The notes under the pieces are model-generated. The model made no database searches, was not told the origin of the DNA, and saw nothing but the letters and a program-made list of their open reading frames with translations. Both the position numbers and the translations under genes were made by a program. This document shows, in pieces, positions 15,393 through 24,701 of a DNA stretch of 64,000 bases (within the stretch, counting starts at the first letter, position 1; the number at the start of each line of letters is the position of its first letter). This DNA is from an uncultured Clostridia bacterium (lineage in GTDB: Bacteria; Bacillota; Clostridia; Christensenellales; Borkfalkiaceae): positions 124,001-188,000 of the forward strand of contig CANRCK010000003.1 in NCBI GenBank assembly GCA_947629095.1. Reading direction: 5' to 3'.

Positions 15393-16577
15393 ATGGATAT
15401 TTACAGTGAACTTAAAGAACGCGGGCTTATAGCGCAGGTTACCGACGAGGAAGAGATAAAAACTCTCATCAACACCGGCGGCGCGCGCTTTTATATAGGT
15501 TTTGACCCTACTGCGGATTCCCTGCACGTAGGACATTTTATGGCGCTCTGTCTTATGAAAAGATTGCAGATGGCAGGGAATAAGCCCGTAGTACTTTTGG
15601 GAGGCGGCACGGGATATATTGGCGACCCTTCGGGCAGAACGGATATGCGTTCTATGCTTACGCCGGAAGCCATACGCCACAATTGCGAGTGCTTCAAAAA
15701 GCAGATGGAGAGATTCATCGAGTTCGGCGACGACAAGGCAATTATAGTAAACAACGCGGACTGGCTTTTAAAGCTCAACTATATTGATCTTTTACGCGAC
15801 GTCGGCGCATGCTTCACCGTGAACAATATGCTTCGCGCCGAGTGCTATAAGCAGCGTATGGAGAAGGGGCTTTCCTTTTTGGAATTCAACTATATGATAA
15901 TGCAGTCCTATGATTTTTGGTATTTAAGCGAGCATTACGGCTGCAATATGCAATTCGGCGGCGACGACCAGTGGAGCAATATGCTTGCCGGCACCGAACT
16001 TATACGCAAAAAATCCGGCAAGGACGCCTATGCAATGACCATAACCCTGCTTTTGAACAGCGAGGGGAAAAAGATGGGCAAAACGGCAAAGGGCGCAGTG
16101 TGGCTCGACGAAAACAAAACAAGTCCCTACGATTTCTACCAGTATTGGCGCAACGTAGACGACGCCGACGTTATGAAGTGCATAAAAATGCTCACATTTA
16201 TTCCCATTGAAGAAATCCGCGCAATGGAAAAGTGGGATTCGTCGCGCATAAACGAAAAGAAGGAAATTTTGGCTTACGAACTCACCAAACTTGTGCATGG
16301 GGAAGCCAAGGCTACGCTTGCTATGTCGCAGGCAAAGGCGGCGTTCGGCGGCAGCGGGGACCTGCCGGAAAAAGAAATTTCGGTTGAAACGGCAACAATT
16401 ATCCCCGTTCTTGTGGCAGCCGGGATTTGCGCTTCCAACGGCGAAGCCCGCAGACTTATTCAACAGGGCGGCGTATCTTTAAACGACGACAAAATAACCG
16501 ATATCAACGTGCCCGTAAAAACGGGCGATATCCTGCACAAGGGTAAAAAAGTACATGTAAAAATAATTTTAAAATAA
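15393..16577 (+). CDS. tyrS: Tyrosyl-tRNA synthetase
   Basis: It charges tRNA-Tyr in the cytoplasm. A 394-residue class I synthetase with the HIGH-equivalent HVGH in DSLHVGHFM, the YIGDPSGRTDMR segment, a KMSKS-equivalent KMGKT (227-231), and a C-terminal S4 RNA-binding domain (SNGEARRLIQQGGVSLND). The start is consistent with the family; only AGGC-type purines precede it. It is followed without a gap by yigZ. Confidence 0.97.
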   Translation: MDIYSELKERGLIAQVTDEEEIKTLINTGGARFYIGFDPTADSLHVGHFMALCLMKRLQMAGNKPVVLLGGGTGYIGDPSGRTDMRSMLTPEAIRHNCECFKKQMERFIEFGDDKAIIVNNADWLLKLNYIDLLRDVGACFTVNNMLRAECYKQRMEKGLSFLEFNYMIMQSYDFWYLSEHYGCNMQFGGDDQWSNMLAGTELIRKKSGKDAYAMTITLLLNSEGKKMGKTAKGAVWLDENKTSPYDFYQYWRNVDDADVMKCIKMLTFIPIEEIRAMEKWDSSRINEKKEILAYELTKLVHGEAKATLAMSQAKAAFGGSGDLPEKEISVETATIIPVLVAAGICASNGEARRLIQQGGVSLNDDKITDINVPVKTGDILHKGKKVHVKIILK

Positions 16578-17210
16578 ATGTCTCCGTCATATAAATCGCT
16601 TTCGGGCGAGTGCGTCACGCAAAAAGTGATAGAAAAATCAAAATTTATTACTACTTCGCGGCACGTTTCCGGGGAGGAAGAGGCACGGGTTTTTATCGCG
16701 GAAATATCCAAAAAATATTCCGACGCAACGCACAACTGCTACGCGTATATAGCCGACAGCCTCGGTAATTTTCCCCGTTTTTCCGACGACGGCGAGCCGC
16801 AGGGCACGGCGGGTATGCCCATGCTCGAGGTTTTAAAAAACAACGGGCTTTATGAAGTTTGCGTCGTGGTTACGCGTTATTTCGGCGGAATAAAACTCGG
16901 TGCGGGCGGGCTGGTGCGGGCATATTCGGGCGCGGTTGCCGAAAATATTGACGCCGCAGCCAAAGTCTTATATGAGGTCTGCGCAGAAAGCCTTTATATA
17001 ACGGATTACTCAAACGTCGATACGGCTATAAGATTTTTTTCCGGCAGGGGCGCAAACATTTTGTCGACTGAATATTTAAACGACGTGCGCTTCACCGTAG
17101 CCGTTAAAAAGGCGGAGGAGGAGAAGTTTGATTCTTCGCTGGTCAACGCCCTCAACGGCAGAGTTACTATAAAAAAATTAAAAGAATATTTCTTTCCATT
17201 TAAAATATAA
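16578..17210 (+). CDS. yigZ: YigZ/IMPACT (UPF0029) family protein
   Basis: A 210-residue protein with the UPF0029 core: KSKFITTSRHV, the central FSDDGEPQGTAGMPML signature, and VVTRYFGGIKLGAGGLVRAYS, followed by the DUF1949 ferredoxin-like C-terminal domain. The bacterial role is not settled; eukaryotic IMPACT regulates Gcn2. The ATG follows the tyrS stop directly with no Shine-Dalgarno sequence of its own, so it probably depends on translational coupling to tyrS. Confidence 0.88.
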   Translation: MSPSYKSLSGECVTQKVIEKSKFITTSRHVSGEEEARVFIAEISKKYSDATHNCYAYIADSLGNFPRFSDDGEPQGTAGMPMLEVLKNNGLYEVCVVVTRYFGGIKLGAGGLVRAYSGAVAENIDAAAKVLYEVCAESLYITDYSNVDTAIRFFSGRGANILSTEYLNDVRFTVAVKKAEEEKFDSSLVNALNGRVTIKKLKEYFFPFKI

Positions 17211-17215
17211 AAACG

Positions 17216-17238
17216 GGCGGCAATGCCGCCTTTAATTG
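17216..17238 (+). terminator. Weak terminator after yigZ
   Basis: GGCGGC (17216-17221) and GCCGCC (17225-17230) form a 6-bp stem followed by TTTAATTG. It marks the boundary before the AT-rich restriction-modification island. Confidence 0.55.
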
Positions 17239-17364
17239 TGTTTTTGCATAAGCTGTTTGGGAGGTAGTCAAACCGCTAAACATATTTCCTTATTGTATGC
17301 AGGTGAACGGTAAAAACGTTTTGCAAAGGATTAGAGAATTTTTTATTTACAGTATAAATCCTTT

Positions 17365-17392
17365 TTGAAACTTTTCAAATGTATGTTATAAT
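17365..17392 (+). promoter_or_regulatory. Promoter of the restriction-modification operon
   Basis: TTGAAA (17365-17370), 16 bases, TATAAT (17387-17392), 31 bases before the ATG. Confidence 0.75.
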
Positions 17393-17423
17393 ATAAAAAA
17401 ATATTTTTCTTCGGGAGAAAAGT

Positions 17424-19466
17424 ATGGCGAAGAAAACTATACAATCAGTTGAACCAAATATAGCAGATTTGGGGAATAGCTGGCTTAAATCGTATAACTT
17501 GAATTATAAGTTGGAACAGGAATCTATTAATGCTGAAATAGATCAAGCTTTAAATGATTATGCTTCCAAAAATGGTGGTGTTGGAGGTAACCGCCCAGAT
17601 GCTAAGTTGTTGCTCTATGATAAAAATTTAAATGCTTATCCCGTCTTAATTGAATATAAAGGTTATAAGGATAAATTAGTTAAATTAGATAGTAGCGGAA
17701 AAGTTGCAAACAATACTACAAAAAATATTCCCGATTTTAAAACTATTAACTCATATGCGGTAAACGGTGCAGTGCATTATGCCAATGCACTGCTTCATTA
17801 TACAAATTATACCAGCATATTTGCCATAGGTATGACTGGTTATAAAGATGAATTTGAGAAATTACAATACGAAATCGGCGTTTATTATGTTTCTAAAAGC
17901 AACTTTGGTTTAGGGCAAAAAATTGGAGAATATACGGATTTTTCATTTCTGAAAAAAGAAAATTTCGATGAGTTCGTACAGAAAGTAAAGCGACTTTCTT
18001 TATCGCAAGATGAGATTGATAGATTAAGAGAACAGCGTGAACACGAGATAGATGCAAGTCTTGTGAAACTTAATAATGACATTTATCAAAACGAAAAAGG
18101 ATTAGGCGAACAAGATCGAGTTTATCTTGTTGCGGCATCTATTATTGCTACACTTGGAATTCCTAATAAAGTTGCCGTACTTGAAAAAAGTGAATTAAAA
18201 TCTTCTGTTGAAGAAGGTAATCGAGATGGTGATATTATTTTGCGCAAAATCAAGGCGTTCTTAAATGAGAAGAAGTTGCCGCAAGAAAAAAAAGAAATGA
18301 TCGAGCGTACACTGGCAAATACGCTTCTTACCGATAATATTAATAAACCGGAAAATGGAGAAAGTCAATTAAAACGAGTTTTTGTAAAAATTGTTGATGA
18401 TTTGGGGATATACTATAAAATTGGTTTAACAACAGATTTTACAGGTAGATTGTTTAACGAAATGTATAACTGGCTTGGGTTTTCCCAAGACAAGTTGAAT
18501 GACGTGGTTTTGACGCCATCATATGTTGCAACTCTTTTGGCAAAATTAGCGCGAGTAAATATGGATTCTTATGTATGGGATTTTGCAACAGGTTCAGCAG
18601 GACTTCTTGTTGCTGCAATGAATGAAATGCTTATAGATGCTAAAAGAAAAATTAAATCTCCTGAAGAATTTGAAATTAAAGCTGCCACAATCAAAGCAAA
18701 TCAACTGCTCGGGCTTGAAATAATCTCAAGTGTATACATGCTTGCGATCCTTAACATGATTTTAATGGGTGATGGTAGCTCAAATATTCTCAATAAAGAC
18801 TCATTAAAAGATTTTGACGGTAATTATGGGTTTTGTAACGCAGAAAAGCCATTTCCGGCAACAGCATTTGTGCTTAATCCTCCTTATTCAACAGCGGGGA
18901 ACGGCATGGTTTTTGTTGAACACGGTCTCTCTATGATGAATAGAGGGTATGCGGCAATCATTATTCAGAGTTCAGCTGGTTCGGGGAAAGCTATAGAATA
19001 TAACAAAAAAATATTAAAACACAACACGTTACTTGCAAGTATAAAAATGCCTGAAGACTTGTTTGTCGGCAGGTCTAGTGTCCATACACATATTTATGTC
19101 TTTCGTGTGGGAGAGGAACATAAAGAAGATGACATTGTAAAATTTATTGACTTTTCTAATGACGGTTATTCAAGATCAAATCGTAAAAAGGCAAAATGCA
19201 ATTTAAAAGATACAGATAATGCTAAGGGGCGTTATCAAGAAATAGTTGACTTGGTTCGTTTTGGGAAATCCAAACTGAAAATTTTTACCGAGAAGGAATA
19301 TTTTGAAGGACATATTGATCCAAACAACGGAGCTGACTGGAATCAAACAGCACCTTTAGAAACAAAGCCTGCGTTTAATGATTTTGTCAATACTGTAAGT
19401 GATTATCTCGTATGGGAAGTTTCCCGTGTGATGAAACAGGGTGAGGACAATTGCCTGGGAAAATGA
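17424..19466 (+). CDS. Fused restriction endonuclease / N6-adenine methyltransferase (BcgI A-like)
   Basis: A 680-residue protein. The N-terminal part carries a PD-(D/E)XK-like site: PD at 58-59 and EYK at 77-79 in a beta-strand context (NRPDAKLLL, then VLIEYKGY). The middle and C-terminal part is an N6-adenine methyltransferase of gamma-class order, with the SAM-binding motif DFATGSAGLL (about residue 385) and the catalytic NPPY (485-488). An S-type specificity gene follows with a 4-base overlap. This layout matches type IIB enzymes such as BcgI, where A cuts and methylates and B recognises DNA. The cleavage activity is inferred. A/T-rich codon use is unlike the neighbours and suggests acquisition. 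Confidence 0.8.
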   Translation: MAKKTIQSVEPNIADLGNSWLKSYNLNYKLEQESINAEIDQALNDYASKNGGVGGNRPDAKLLLYDKNLNAYPVLIEYKGYKDKLVKLDSSGKVANNTTKNIPDFKTINSYAVNGAVHYANALLHYTNYTSIFAIGMTGYKDEFEKLQYEIGVYYVSKSNFGLGQKIGEYTDFSFLKKENFDEFVQKVKRLSLSQDEIDRLREQREHEIDASLVKLNNDIYQNEKGLGEQDRVYLVAASIIATLGIPNKVAVLEKSELKSSVEEGNRDGDIILRKIKAFLNEKKLPQEKKEMIERTLANTLLTDNINKPENGESQLKRVFVKIVDDLGIYYKIGLTTDFTGRLFNEMYNWLGFSQDKLNDVVLTPSYVATLLAKLARVNMDSYVWDFATGSAGLLVAAMNEMLIDAKRKIKSPEEFEIKAATIKANQLLGLEIISSVYMLAILNMILMGDGSSNILNKDSLKDFDGNYGFCNAEKPFPATAFVLNPPYSTAGNGMVFVEHGLSMMNRGYAAIIIQSSAGSGKAIEYNKKILKHNTLLASIKMPEDLFVGRSSVHTHIYVFRVGEEHKEDDIVKFIDFSNDGYSRSNRKKAKCNLKDTDNAKGRYQEIVDLVRFGKSKLKIFTEKEYFEGHIDPNNGADWNQTAPLETKPAFNDFVNTVSDYLVWEVSRVMKQGEDNCLGK

Positions 19467-20533
19467 AAGCCTCACTTAACGGGAAATTACAAAATGTTAA
19501 GTGGGGCGAATATAAACTTGAGGATTTATTTACCAGTAGCAATGGTGATGTTGATATCCAAAAAAGACATATCAATGGGTATGGAGATTTAGTTATTACT
19601 GCGGGGTTAGTTAATAATGGAGTTTTAGGTAAGACGGATATTCCTGCAAAATTATTTGATAGCGGTACAATTACCGTTGATATGTTTGGTTATGCTTTTT
19701 ATCGTGCATTTAAATATAAAATGGTTACGCACGCAAGAGTATTTTCCATAAAACCGAAATTCACAATAACAAAACGGCAAGGAATATTTTTGTCAAATGC
19801 CCTTCATTTCTTGCACAAAAAATACGGATTTGAAAACATGTGCTCATGGGAAAAAATTAAAACAGAAAACATACTTCTGCCCACAAAAAAAGAGCACATT
19901 GATTTTGAATTTATGGAAAACTTTATAGCAGAGATAGAAGCATCATATATAGCTAAGCTCAATGCTTATTTTGTTGATGCTGGATTCAAAAATTATGTTT
20001 TGAGTGAAGAGGAAAAAAGTGCTCTTAATGATTTAAAAATCGTTCAATGGAAAGAATACAAAATCAATCGTTTTTTTGTTTATCAACCAATAAAGCATAA
20101 ATTATCAAAGAAAGAATTGTCTGACAATTTTAAATATCCAGCGTATTCATCTGCAACAGTAAATGGTAGTATGGTTGGTTACGCCAATAGTGCTGAATTT
20201 ATTTGTGATAAAAATGTTCCACTCTACGTTACATTTGGCGATCATACGAGAGTATTTAATATAGTTAAAATGAGTTTTTCGGTATTAGATAATGTAAAAG
20301 TTTTAAAGCCGCGCATATTTAATGAAAACATATTGATGTTCATTATCGCCGCATGGACAAAACAAATTCCAAATTGTGGGTATGCTCGACATTGGAAGAT
20401 AGCTAAACAGTGCTGTGTGCCGCTTCCTACGAGAAATGGGCAAGTAGATTTTGATTTTATGGAAAAATATATTTCTGCAATTCAAAAACTTATTATTAAA
20501 AAAGTTGCCTTATTCATTGAAAAAAATTATTAA
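19463..20533 (+). CDS. Specificity (S) subunit of the restriction-modification system
   Basis: A 356-residue protein with two tandem target-recognition domains. Each half opens with a repeat of the form W-x-E-Y-K (VKWGEYKLEDLF near residue 10, VQWKEYKINRFF near residue 200), and each ends in a helical spacer after a DF-x-FME motif. This is the symmetry of type I S and BcgI B subunits, which read a bipartite target. The start ATG at 19463 overlaps the methylase stop (ATGA), giving translational coupling. The target sequence cannot be read from the protein. Confidence 0.85.
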   Translation: MKASLNGKLQNVKWGEYKLEDLFTSSNGDVDIQKRHINGYGDLVITAGLVNNGVLGKTDIPAKLFDSGTITVDMFGYAFYRAFKYKMVTHARVFSIKPKFTITKRQGIFLSNALHFLHKKYGFENMCSWEKIKTENILLPTKKEHIDFEFMENFIAEIEASYIAKLNAYFVDAGFKNYVLSEEEKSALNDLKIVQWKEYKINRFFVYQPIKHKLSKKELSDNFKYPAYSSATVNGSMVGYANSAEFICDKNVPLYVTFGDHTRVFNIVKMSFSVLDNVKVLKPRIFNENILMFIIAAWTKQIPNCGYARHWKIAKQCCVPLPTRNGQVDFDFMEKYISAIQKLIIKKVALFIEKNY

Positions 20534-20573
20534 ATCTTTTGTTCATAATTAATAATATAACGCACCTATATGG

Positions 20574-20611
20574 ATAGCGGTTGCAACAAAATAATTTGTT
20601 GCAACCGCTAT
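20574..20611. terminator. Bidirectional terminator between the RM island and ilvE
   Basis: The arms ATAGCGGTTGCAACAAA (20574-20590) and TTTGTTGCAACCGCTAT (20595-20611) are perfect 17-bp inverted repeats around ATAA. Confidence 0.8.
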
Positions 20612-20660
20612 TTGTAATTAGAATTATTCCCAATATTAAACTTTGTTAATAGATTGACAA

Positions 20661-21683
20661 TTATTTTATTTCCCTTATCCAGCCTTCGGGGGCAGGCAGT
20701 CTGCCCATCTGTATTCCCGTAAGCGTTTCATAAAGTTCTTTTGTAACTTCGCCCATTTTTTCCATACCAGAGGGGAAGGCTATCTCCTTGCCGTGGTCGT
20801 AAATTTTTCCCACAGGCGAAATAACCGCAGCCGTGCCGCACAAGCCGCACTCGGCAAAGTCTTTGACTTCTTCCAACTTTACGGGTCTGTGTTCAACTGT
20901 AAGCCCCAAATACGTCTCCGCTACGTAACAAAGCGAACGCCTCGTAATGGAGGGAAGGATGCTGTCCGATTTGGGCGTTATTATTTTTTTGTCCTTGGTA
21001 ACAAACAAAAAGTTCGCGCCGCCCGTCTCTTCAACGTAAGTTCTCGTTGCCGGGTCAAGATACAGGTTTTCATCAAATCCCTGTTCGTGCGCGTCTACTA
21101 TGGCGTGCAGGCTCATTGCGTAATTCAAGCCTGCCTTTATGTGCCCCGTGCCGCGCGGCGCGGCTCTGTCGAAATCGCTCACGCGTATGGTTATTGGTTT
21201 AATACCGCCCTTAAAGTAAGGACCGACGGGAGTGGCAAACAATCTGAAATGATATTCAGCCGCAGGCTTTACGCCTATAACGGCGGAAGAGCCGAACATA
21301 AACGGTCTCAGATAAAGCGTTGCGCCGCTGCCGTAAGGGGGAACATATTCCCTGTTTGCATAAACAACTTTATCCACGGCTTCCAAAAATCTTTCGGCAG
21401 GGAAAGGCGGCATTTCAAGCCTCTTTGCCGATTCAACCATTCTCTCCGCGTTCAAATCGGGGCGAAAAGTGACAATTTTGCCGTCTGCGGTAGTATATGC
21501 TTTCAATCCTTCGAATACAGATTGCGAATATTGCAAAACGCCCGCGCACTCCGTCATAACTATTTTATCGTCGCCCGTCAGCACGCCGTTGTCCCATTTC
21601 CCGTCCTTGTACAAACTAACGTAGCGATAGGGAGTTTTAACGTATCCGAATCCGAGGCTTGCCCAGTCAATATTTACAGACAT
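20661..21683 (-). CDS. ilvE: Branched-chain amino acid aminotransferase
   Basis: It transfers the amino group between glutamate and the keto acids of Leu, Ile and Val. A fold-type IV PLP enzyme of 340 residues, close in length to the larger BCAT type. Seen are SVFEGLKAY, YLRPFMFG, the PLP lysine K183 in GHIKAGLNYA, and YVEETGGANFLFV. The CGLC pair (C279 and C282) corresponds to the redox CXXC known in this subfamily. GAAGG precedes the ATG. It has its own promoter, back to back with that of recX, and no other branched-chain gene is adjacent. Confidence 0.95.
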   Translation of the reverse strand: MSVNIDWASLGFGYVKTPYRYVSLYKDGKWDNGVLTGDDKIVMTECAGVLQYSQSVFEGLKAYTTADGKIVTFRPDLNAERMVESAKRLEMPPFPAERFLEAVDKVVYANREYVPPYGSGATLYLRPFMFGSSAVIGVKPAAEYHFRLFATPVGPYFKGGIKPITIRVSDFDRAAPRGTGHIKAGLNYAMSLHAIVDAHEQGFDENLYLDPATRTYVEETGGANFLFVTKDKKIITPKSDSILPSITRRSLCYVAETYLGLTVEHRPVKLEEVKDFAECGLCGTAAVISPVGKIYDHGKEIAFPSGMEKMGEVTKELYETLTGIQMGRLPAPEGWIREIK

Positions 21684-21712
21684 AAATAACCTTCGTTTAA
21701 AAATTTGATTTT

Positions 21713-21741
21713 ATTATACAACCGCCCGGTTTTAAAGTCAA
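21713..21741 (-). promoter_or_regulatory. Promoter of ilvE
   Basis: Minus-strand TTGACT (21741-21736), 17 bases, TATAAT (21718-21713). Its -35 lies 9 bases from the divergent recX -35. Confidence 0.8.
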
Positions 21742-21750
21742 ACGCGTGGA

Positions 21751-21779
21751 TTGACAAATTTATGCGCCGGTGCTAAAAT
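21751..21779 (+). promoter_or_regulatory. Promoter of recX-birA-nnr
   Basis: TTGACA (21751-21756), 17 bases, TAAAAT (21774-21779), 19 bases before the recX ATG. Confidence 0.8.
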
Positions 21780-21798
21780 AATCGGAGAAGAGGGAAAT

Positions 21799-22416
21799 AT
21801 GTCCGAGATTACTTCAATAGAACCGCAGGTAAAGGATAAAACGCGCTGCAACGTGTACGTGGACGGCAGGTTTTACTGCGGAATAAAACTCGAGGTTGCG
21901 GTTAAGTACCGTTTGAAAGCCGGTATGCATATAGATAAATCGCAGCTCGATGAAATTCAGCTTGAAACGGAAAAGAGTCAAGCGCTCGATAAGGCTTTGA
22001 CCCATCTTTCGTCAACCATGAAAACTGCAAAGCAAATGCGCGATTTTCTTTCCGGAAAAGGCTATGTACAAGCCGTGCAGGACTATGTTTTGGAGCGCCT
22101 CGAATATTATAAATTTATCGACGACTATGCCTACTGCCGCGCATATGCCGAAAGCGTTCACGGTAAGGGCAAGCGGGCAATAGAGCTGGATTTGATTAAG
22201 CGCGGCGCCGATAAAAATGCCATAGAACAGGTCCTTGCCCAAACGGAGGAGGACGAAGAGGAGGCGTTTATCGTCTTGCAGAAGTATATGCGGGGCAAAA
22301 ACACGGATAAGCAAACTCTCTGTAAGGCGTTTAAATATCTACTTTCCAAGGGCTATGAAGCGGAAACGGCAAAAGCTGTGCTGGGTCGTCTGGGGGAAAT
22401 AGATGAAGATTATTGA
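21799..22416 (+). CDS. recX: Regulatory protein RecX
   Basis: It modulates RecA filaments. A 205-residue three-repeat helical protein: LTHLSSTMKTAKQMRDFLSG, then LEYYKFIDDYAYCRAYAES and GKRAIELDLIKRGADKNAIE, then a third repeat KAFKYLLSKGYEAETAKAVL. The N-terminal 50 residues are a beta domain of Bacillus-type RecX. The ATG at 21799 is chosen because GAAGAGGG lies just upstream and the promoter occupies the preceding bases. It overlaps birA by 14 bases. Confidence 0.88.
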   Translation: MSEITSIEPQVKDKTRCNVYVDGRFYCGIKLEVAVKYRLKAGMHIDKSQLDEIQLETEKSQALDKALTHLSSTMKTAKQMRDFLSGKGYVQAVQDYVLERLEYYKFIDDYAYCRAYAESVHGKGKRAIELDLIKRGADKNAIEQVLAQTEEDEEEAFIVLQKYMRGKNTDKQTLCKAFKYLLSKGYEAETAKAVLGRLGEIDEDY

Positions 22417-23101
22417 GCTTGACGAGGTCGACTCCACAAACGAGTATATAAAGCGGTCTGATATTTCCTGCGACGCCGCGGTTATTGCGCGCAGGCAGAC
22501 GGCAGGACGGGGCACAAAGGGCAGAAGCTTTGTTTCCGACGAGGGCGGTCTTTATATTTCCGTCGTGCGCTTTTATAATAATCTGAGCGCGGGCGACGCG
22601 TTTAAAATAATGGTAAACCACTGCGTAGCCGTATGCAAAACGCTTGAAAATTTTAATTTAAAACCCGTAATCCGTTGGGCGAACGACGTGCTCGTAAATG
22701 GCAAAAAAATCTGCGGCACACTTATTGAAAATACTGTTCGGGGCAATAAAATCGTGCGCTCAATCGTTGGCATAGGAATCAATGTCAACAACCGCTTTAC
22801 GGGCGACTTAAACAACATCGCAACGTCAATAACTCAACACGTATCCGCAAAAATTTCCGTAGACGACGTAAAATACAGGTTGCTTGGCAACCTTGGAAAA
22901 GACTATACAATCAACGATTACAAGAGTTATATAAATTGGTTCGGCAGCCGTGTAAAAATTTTTGCGGACGGCGCGGAGAGGCAGGCAACGGCGCTTGACG
23001 TTCTTGGCGACGGCAGGCTGTCAGTAAAAGAAGAGGACGGCTCTTTATCCGAAATAAGTTCGGCGGAGGTCGGTTTAAGGCTATTATGCAAAGAGTTTTA
23101 A
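22403..23101 (+). CDS. birA: Biotin--[acetyl-CoA-carboxylase] ligase, catalytic domain only
   Basis: It attaches biotin to carboxylase carrier proteins. 232 residues with the ligase motifs EVDSTNEY, RRQTAGRGTKGRSF, VIRWANDVLVNGKKICGTL and GIGINVN, plus the C-terminal SH3-like domain. The N-terminal helix-turn-helix of bifunctional BirA is missing, so it is a ligase without repressor activity. It overlaps recX (14 bases) and nnr (16 bases). Confidence 0.93.
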   Translation: MKIIELDEVDSTNEYIKRSDISCDAAVIARRQTAGRGTKGRSFVSDEGGLYISVVRFYNNLSAGDAFKIMVNHCVAVCKTLENFNLKPVIRWANDVLVNGKKICGTLIENTVRGNKIVRSIVGIGINVNNRFTGDLNNIATSITQHVSAKISVDDVKYRLLGNLGKDYTINDYKSYINWFGSRVKIFADGAERQATALDVLGDGRLSVKEEDGSLSEISSAEVGLRLLCKEF

Positions 23102-24513
23102 CGGTCGGCGAAATGCGTGAAGCCGATTATTATACAATAAACGAACTCAATATCCCGTCGGAAGTTCTTATGGGGCGCGCAGGCTCCGCTATTGCCGATG
23201 AGGTTGCAGCCGTAGCCACCCCAAGCTCCCGCGTATTGGTGGTTTGCGGCACGGGGAACAACGGCGGGGACGGCTATGTCTGTGCCCGCGAGCTTGAACT
23301 GCGCGGCTATAACGTTAAAGTCTATGCCGTTTCGGGTCGGCTGTCGGATGATTGTGCGCGTGAAAAGGCTGCATATTGCGGGGAGTACTCCCAAAATATC
23401 GAAGGCGACGTGATAGTCGACTGCATTTTCGGCACGGGATTGAGCCGGACGGTATCGGGTGAATGTGCCGAAATTATTCAAAAAATAAACTCTTCGGGGG
23501 CGTTGGTCGTTTCGGCGGATATCCCCAGCGGTTTGAACGGCAACAGCGGGCTTGCGGAAGGTTGCGCCGTAAAAGCCGACGTTACCGTTGCAATCGCAGA
23601 GTATAAAACGGGCTATTTTTTAAATGACGGAACGGATTTCTGCGGAAAAATCATAAAAAAAGATATCGGCATAGTTTGCCCGCGCAGTCAATATACTCAG
23701 ATTTTCGAAGGGAGCGATATTGCGTCTTTTTTCCCCAAACGCAAGCGAAATTCCCACAAGGGGACATACGGCACGGCCCAGCTTGTTGTAGGTTCGGATA
23801 GGTATTACGGCGCTGCCGTGCTTGCCGCGGAAGCCGCTTTAAAATCCGGTTGCGGCTATGTAAAACTGAACACAGGTGCAAATTTACGCCCCCGCCTTGC
23901 CGTAAAACTGCCTCAGATTATCTTCAACGACAATATGGATTTTTCTGCGGAATGCATTGCAATAGGCTCGGGCTGTGGCGTTTCCCAAGAGTTGTACGGC
24001 TCTGTCACAAATCTTTTAAAATCCTATTGCGGCACGTTGATTATAGATGCCGACGGTTTAAATTCGCTTGCAAAATTCGGGTTGGACGCGCTCAAAAACA
24101 AAAATTGCAACGTTTTGCTGACCCCGCACGTAAAGGAATTTTCAAGGCTGACGGGGCTTTCCGTCGAAGATATCCTTGCAGACCCCCTCACCCGCGCCGC
24201 GGAGTTTGCAAAAAAGTACAGTGTAACCGTGCTCTTAAAGGGAGCCGTGAGCGTGCTTTCGGACGGAACGCGAAAATATCTTTTGACGAGGGGAAATTCG
24301 GCGCTTTCTAAGGGCGGCAGCGGGGATATGCTTACGGGATTAGCATGCGGAATTGCCGCGCGCGGAGTGGAGGGCGTCTACGCAGTTGCCGCGGCGTCAT
24401 ACGTCTTGGGGCTTACCGCCGAAATTTGTGCCGATGAAAAAACCGAGTATTGCGTAAGCTCCAACGATATAATCAAAAATATTCATTTTGCGGTCAAGCG
24501 CTTGACAGATTGA
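23086..24513 (+). CDS. nnr: Bifunctional NAD(P)H-hydrate epimerase / dehydratase
   Basis: It repairs hydrated NADH and NADPH. The fused 475-residue form: residues 1-210 are the YjeF_N epimerase domain (VCGTGNNGGDGYVCARELE, VVSADIPSGLNG), and residues 215-475 are the ADP/ATP-dependent dehydratase domain (GTYGTAQLVVGSDRYYGAA, then the GGSGDMLTGLACG signature). In many clostridia alr and mazEF follow this gene. Here a riboswitch and antiporter come next and only mazF remains. The riboswitch promoter starts inside the last codons. Confidence 0.94.
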   Translation: MQRVLTVGEMREADYYTINELNIPSEVLMGRAGSAIADEVAAVATPSSRVLVVCGTGNNGGDGYVCARELELRGYNVKVYAVSGRLSDDCAREKAAYCGEYSQNIEGDVIVDCIFGTGLSRTVSGECAEIIQKINSSGALVVSADIPSGLNGNSGLAEGCAVKADVTVAIAEYKTGYFLNDGTDFCGKIIKKDIGIVCPRSQYTQIFEGSDIASFFPKRKRNSHKGTYGTAQLVVGSDRYYGAAVLAAEAALKSGCGYVKLNTGANLRPRLAVKLPQIIFNDNMDFSAECIAIGSGCGVSQELYGSVTNLLKSYCGTLIIDADGLNSLAKFGLDALKNKNCNVLLTPHVKEFSRLTGLSVEDILADPLTRAAEFAKKYSVTVLLKGAVSVLSDGTRKYLLTRGNSALSKGGSGDMLTGLACGIAARGVEGVYAVAAASYVLGLTAEICADEKTEYCVSSNDIIKNIHFAVKRLTD

Positions 24514-24530
24514 TTTTTGTCTGTTAGAAT
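24502..24530 (+). promoter_or_regulatory. Promoter of the Mn2+ riboswitch-antiporter unit
   Basis: TTGACA (24502-24507), 17 bases, TAGAAT (24525-24530). The predicted start at about 24537 coincides with the first base of the aptamer helix P1. Confidence 0.85.
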
Positions 24531-24536
24531 GATTGC

Positions 24537-24668
24537 GTTGAAGGGGAGTAGTTACAAGGGCGGCTACGACATAACCGGCATAATCTGCCCGGAGCCGCAC
24601 CCGTACTTTCGGGAACAAGACTTTCGACTTAAATTTCTAAAAGTTTAAGTCGAAAGTCTTGTTTTTAT
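24537..24668 (+). ncRNA. yybP-ykoY (Mn2+) riboswitch with overlapping terminator
   Basis: The two conserved metal-site blocks are present: GGGGAGTAG (24543-24551), and the late CAAGAC (24616-24621). Helix P1 is GTTGAA (24537-24542) with TTCGAC (24623-24628). The segment between holds CTACGACATAACCGG and CCCGGAGCCG, as in the family. The expression platform is a 20-bp perfect stem (arms 24614-24633 and 24644-24663) ending in a T-tract. Its left arm contains CAAGAC and the 3' strand of P1, so aptamer and terminator exclude each other. Mn2+ binding should permit read-through to the antiporter gene. The aptamer class is known; the ON direction is inferred from this geometry. Confidence 0.9.
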
Positions 24669-24701
24669 TTTGTAGATCATAATAAGAATGAGAGGCATGT
24701 T

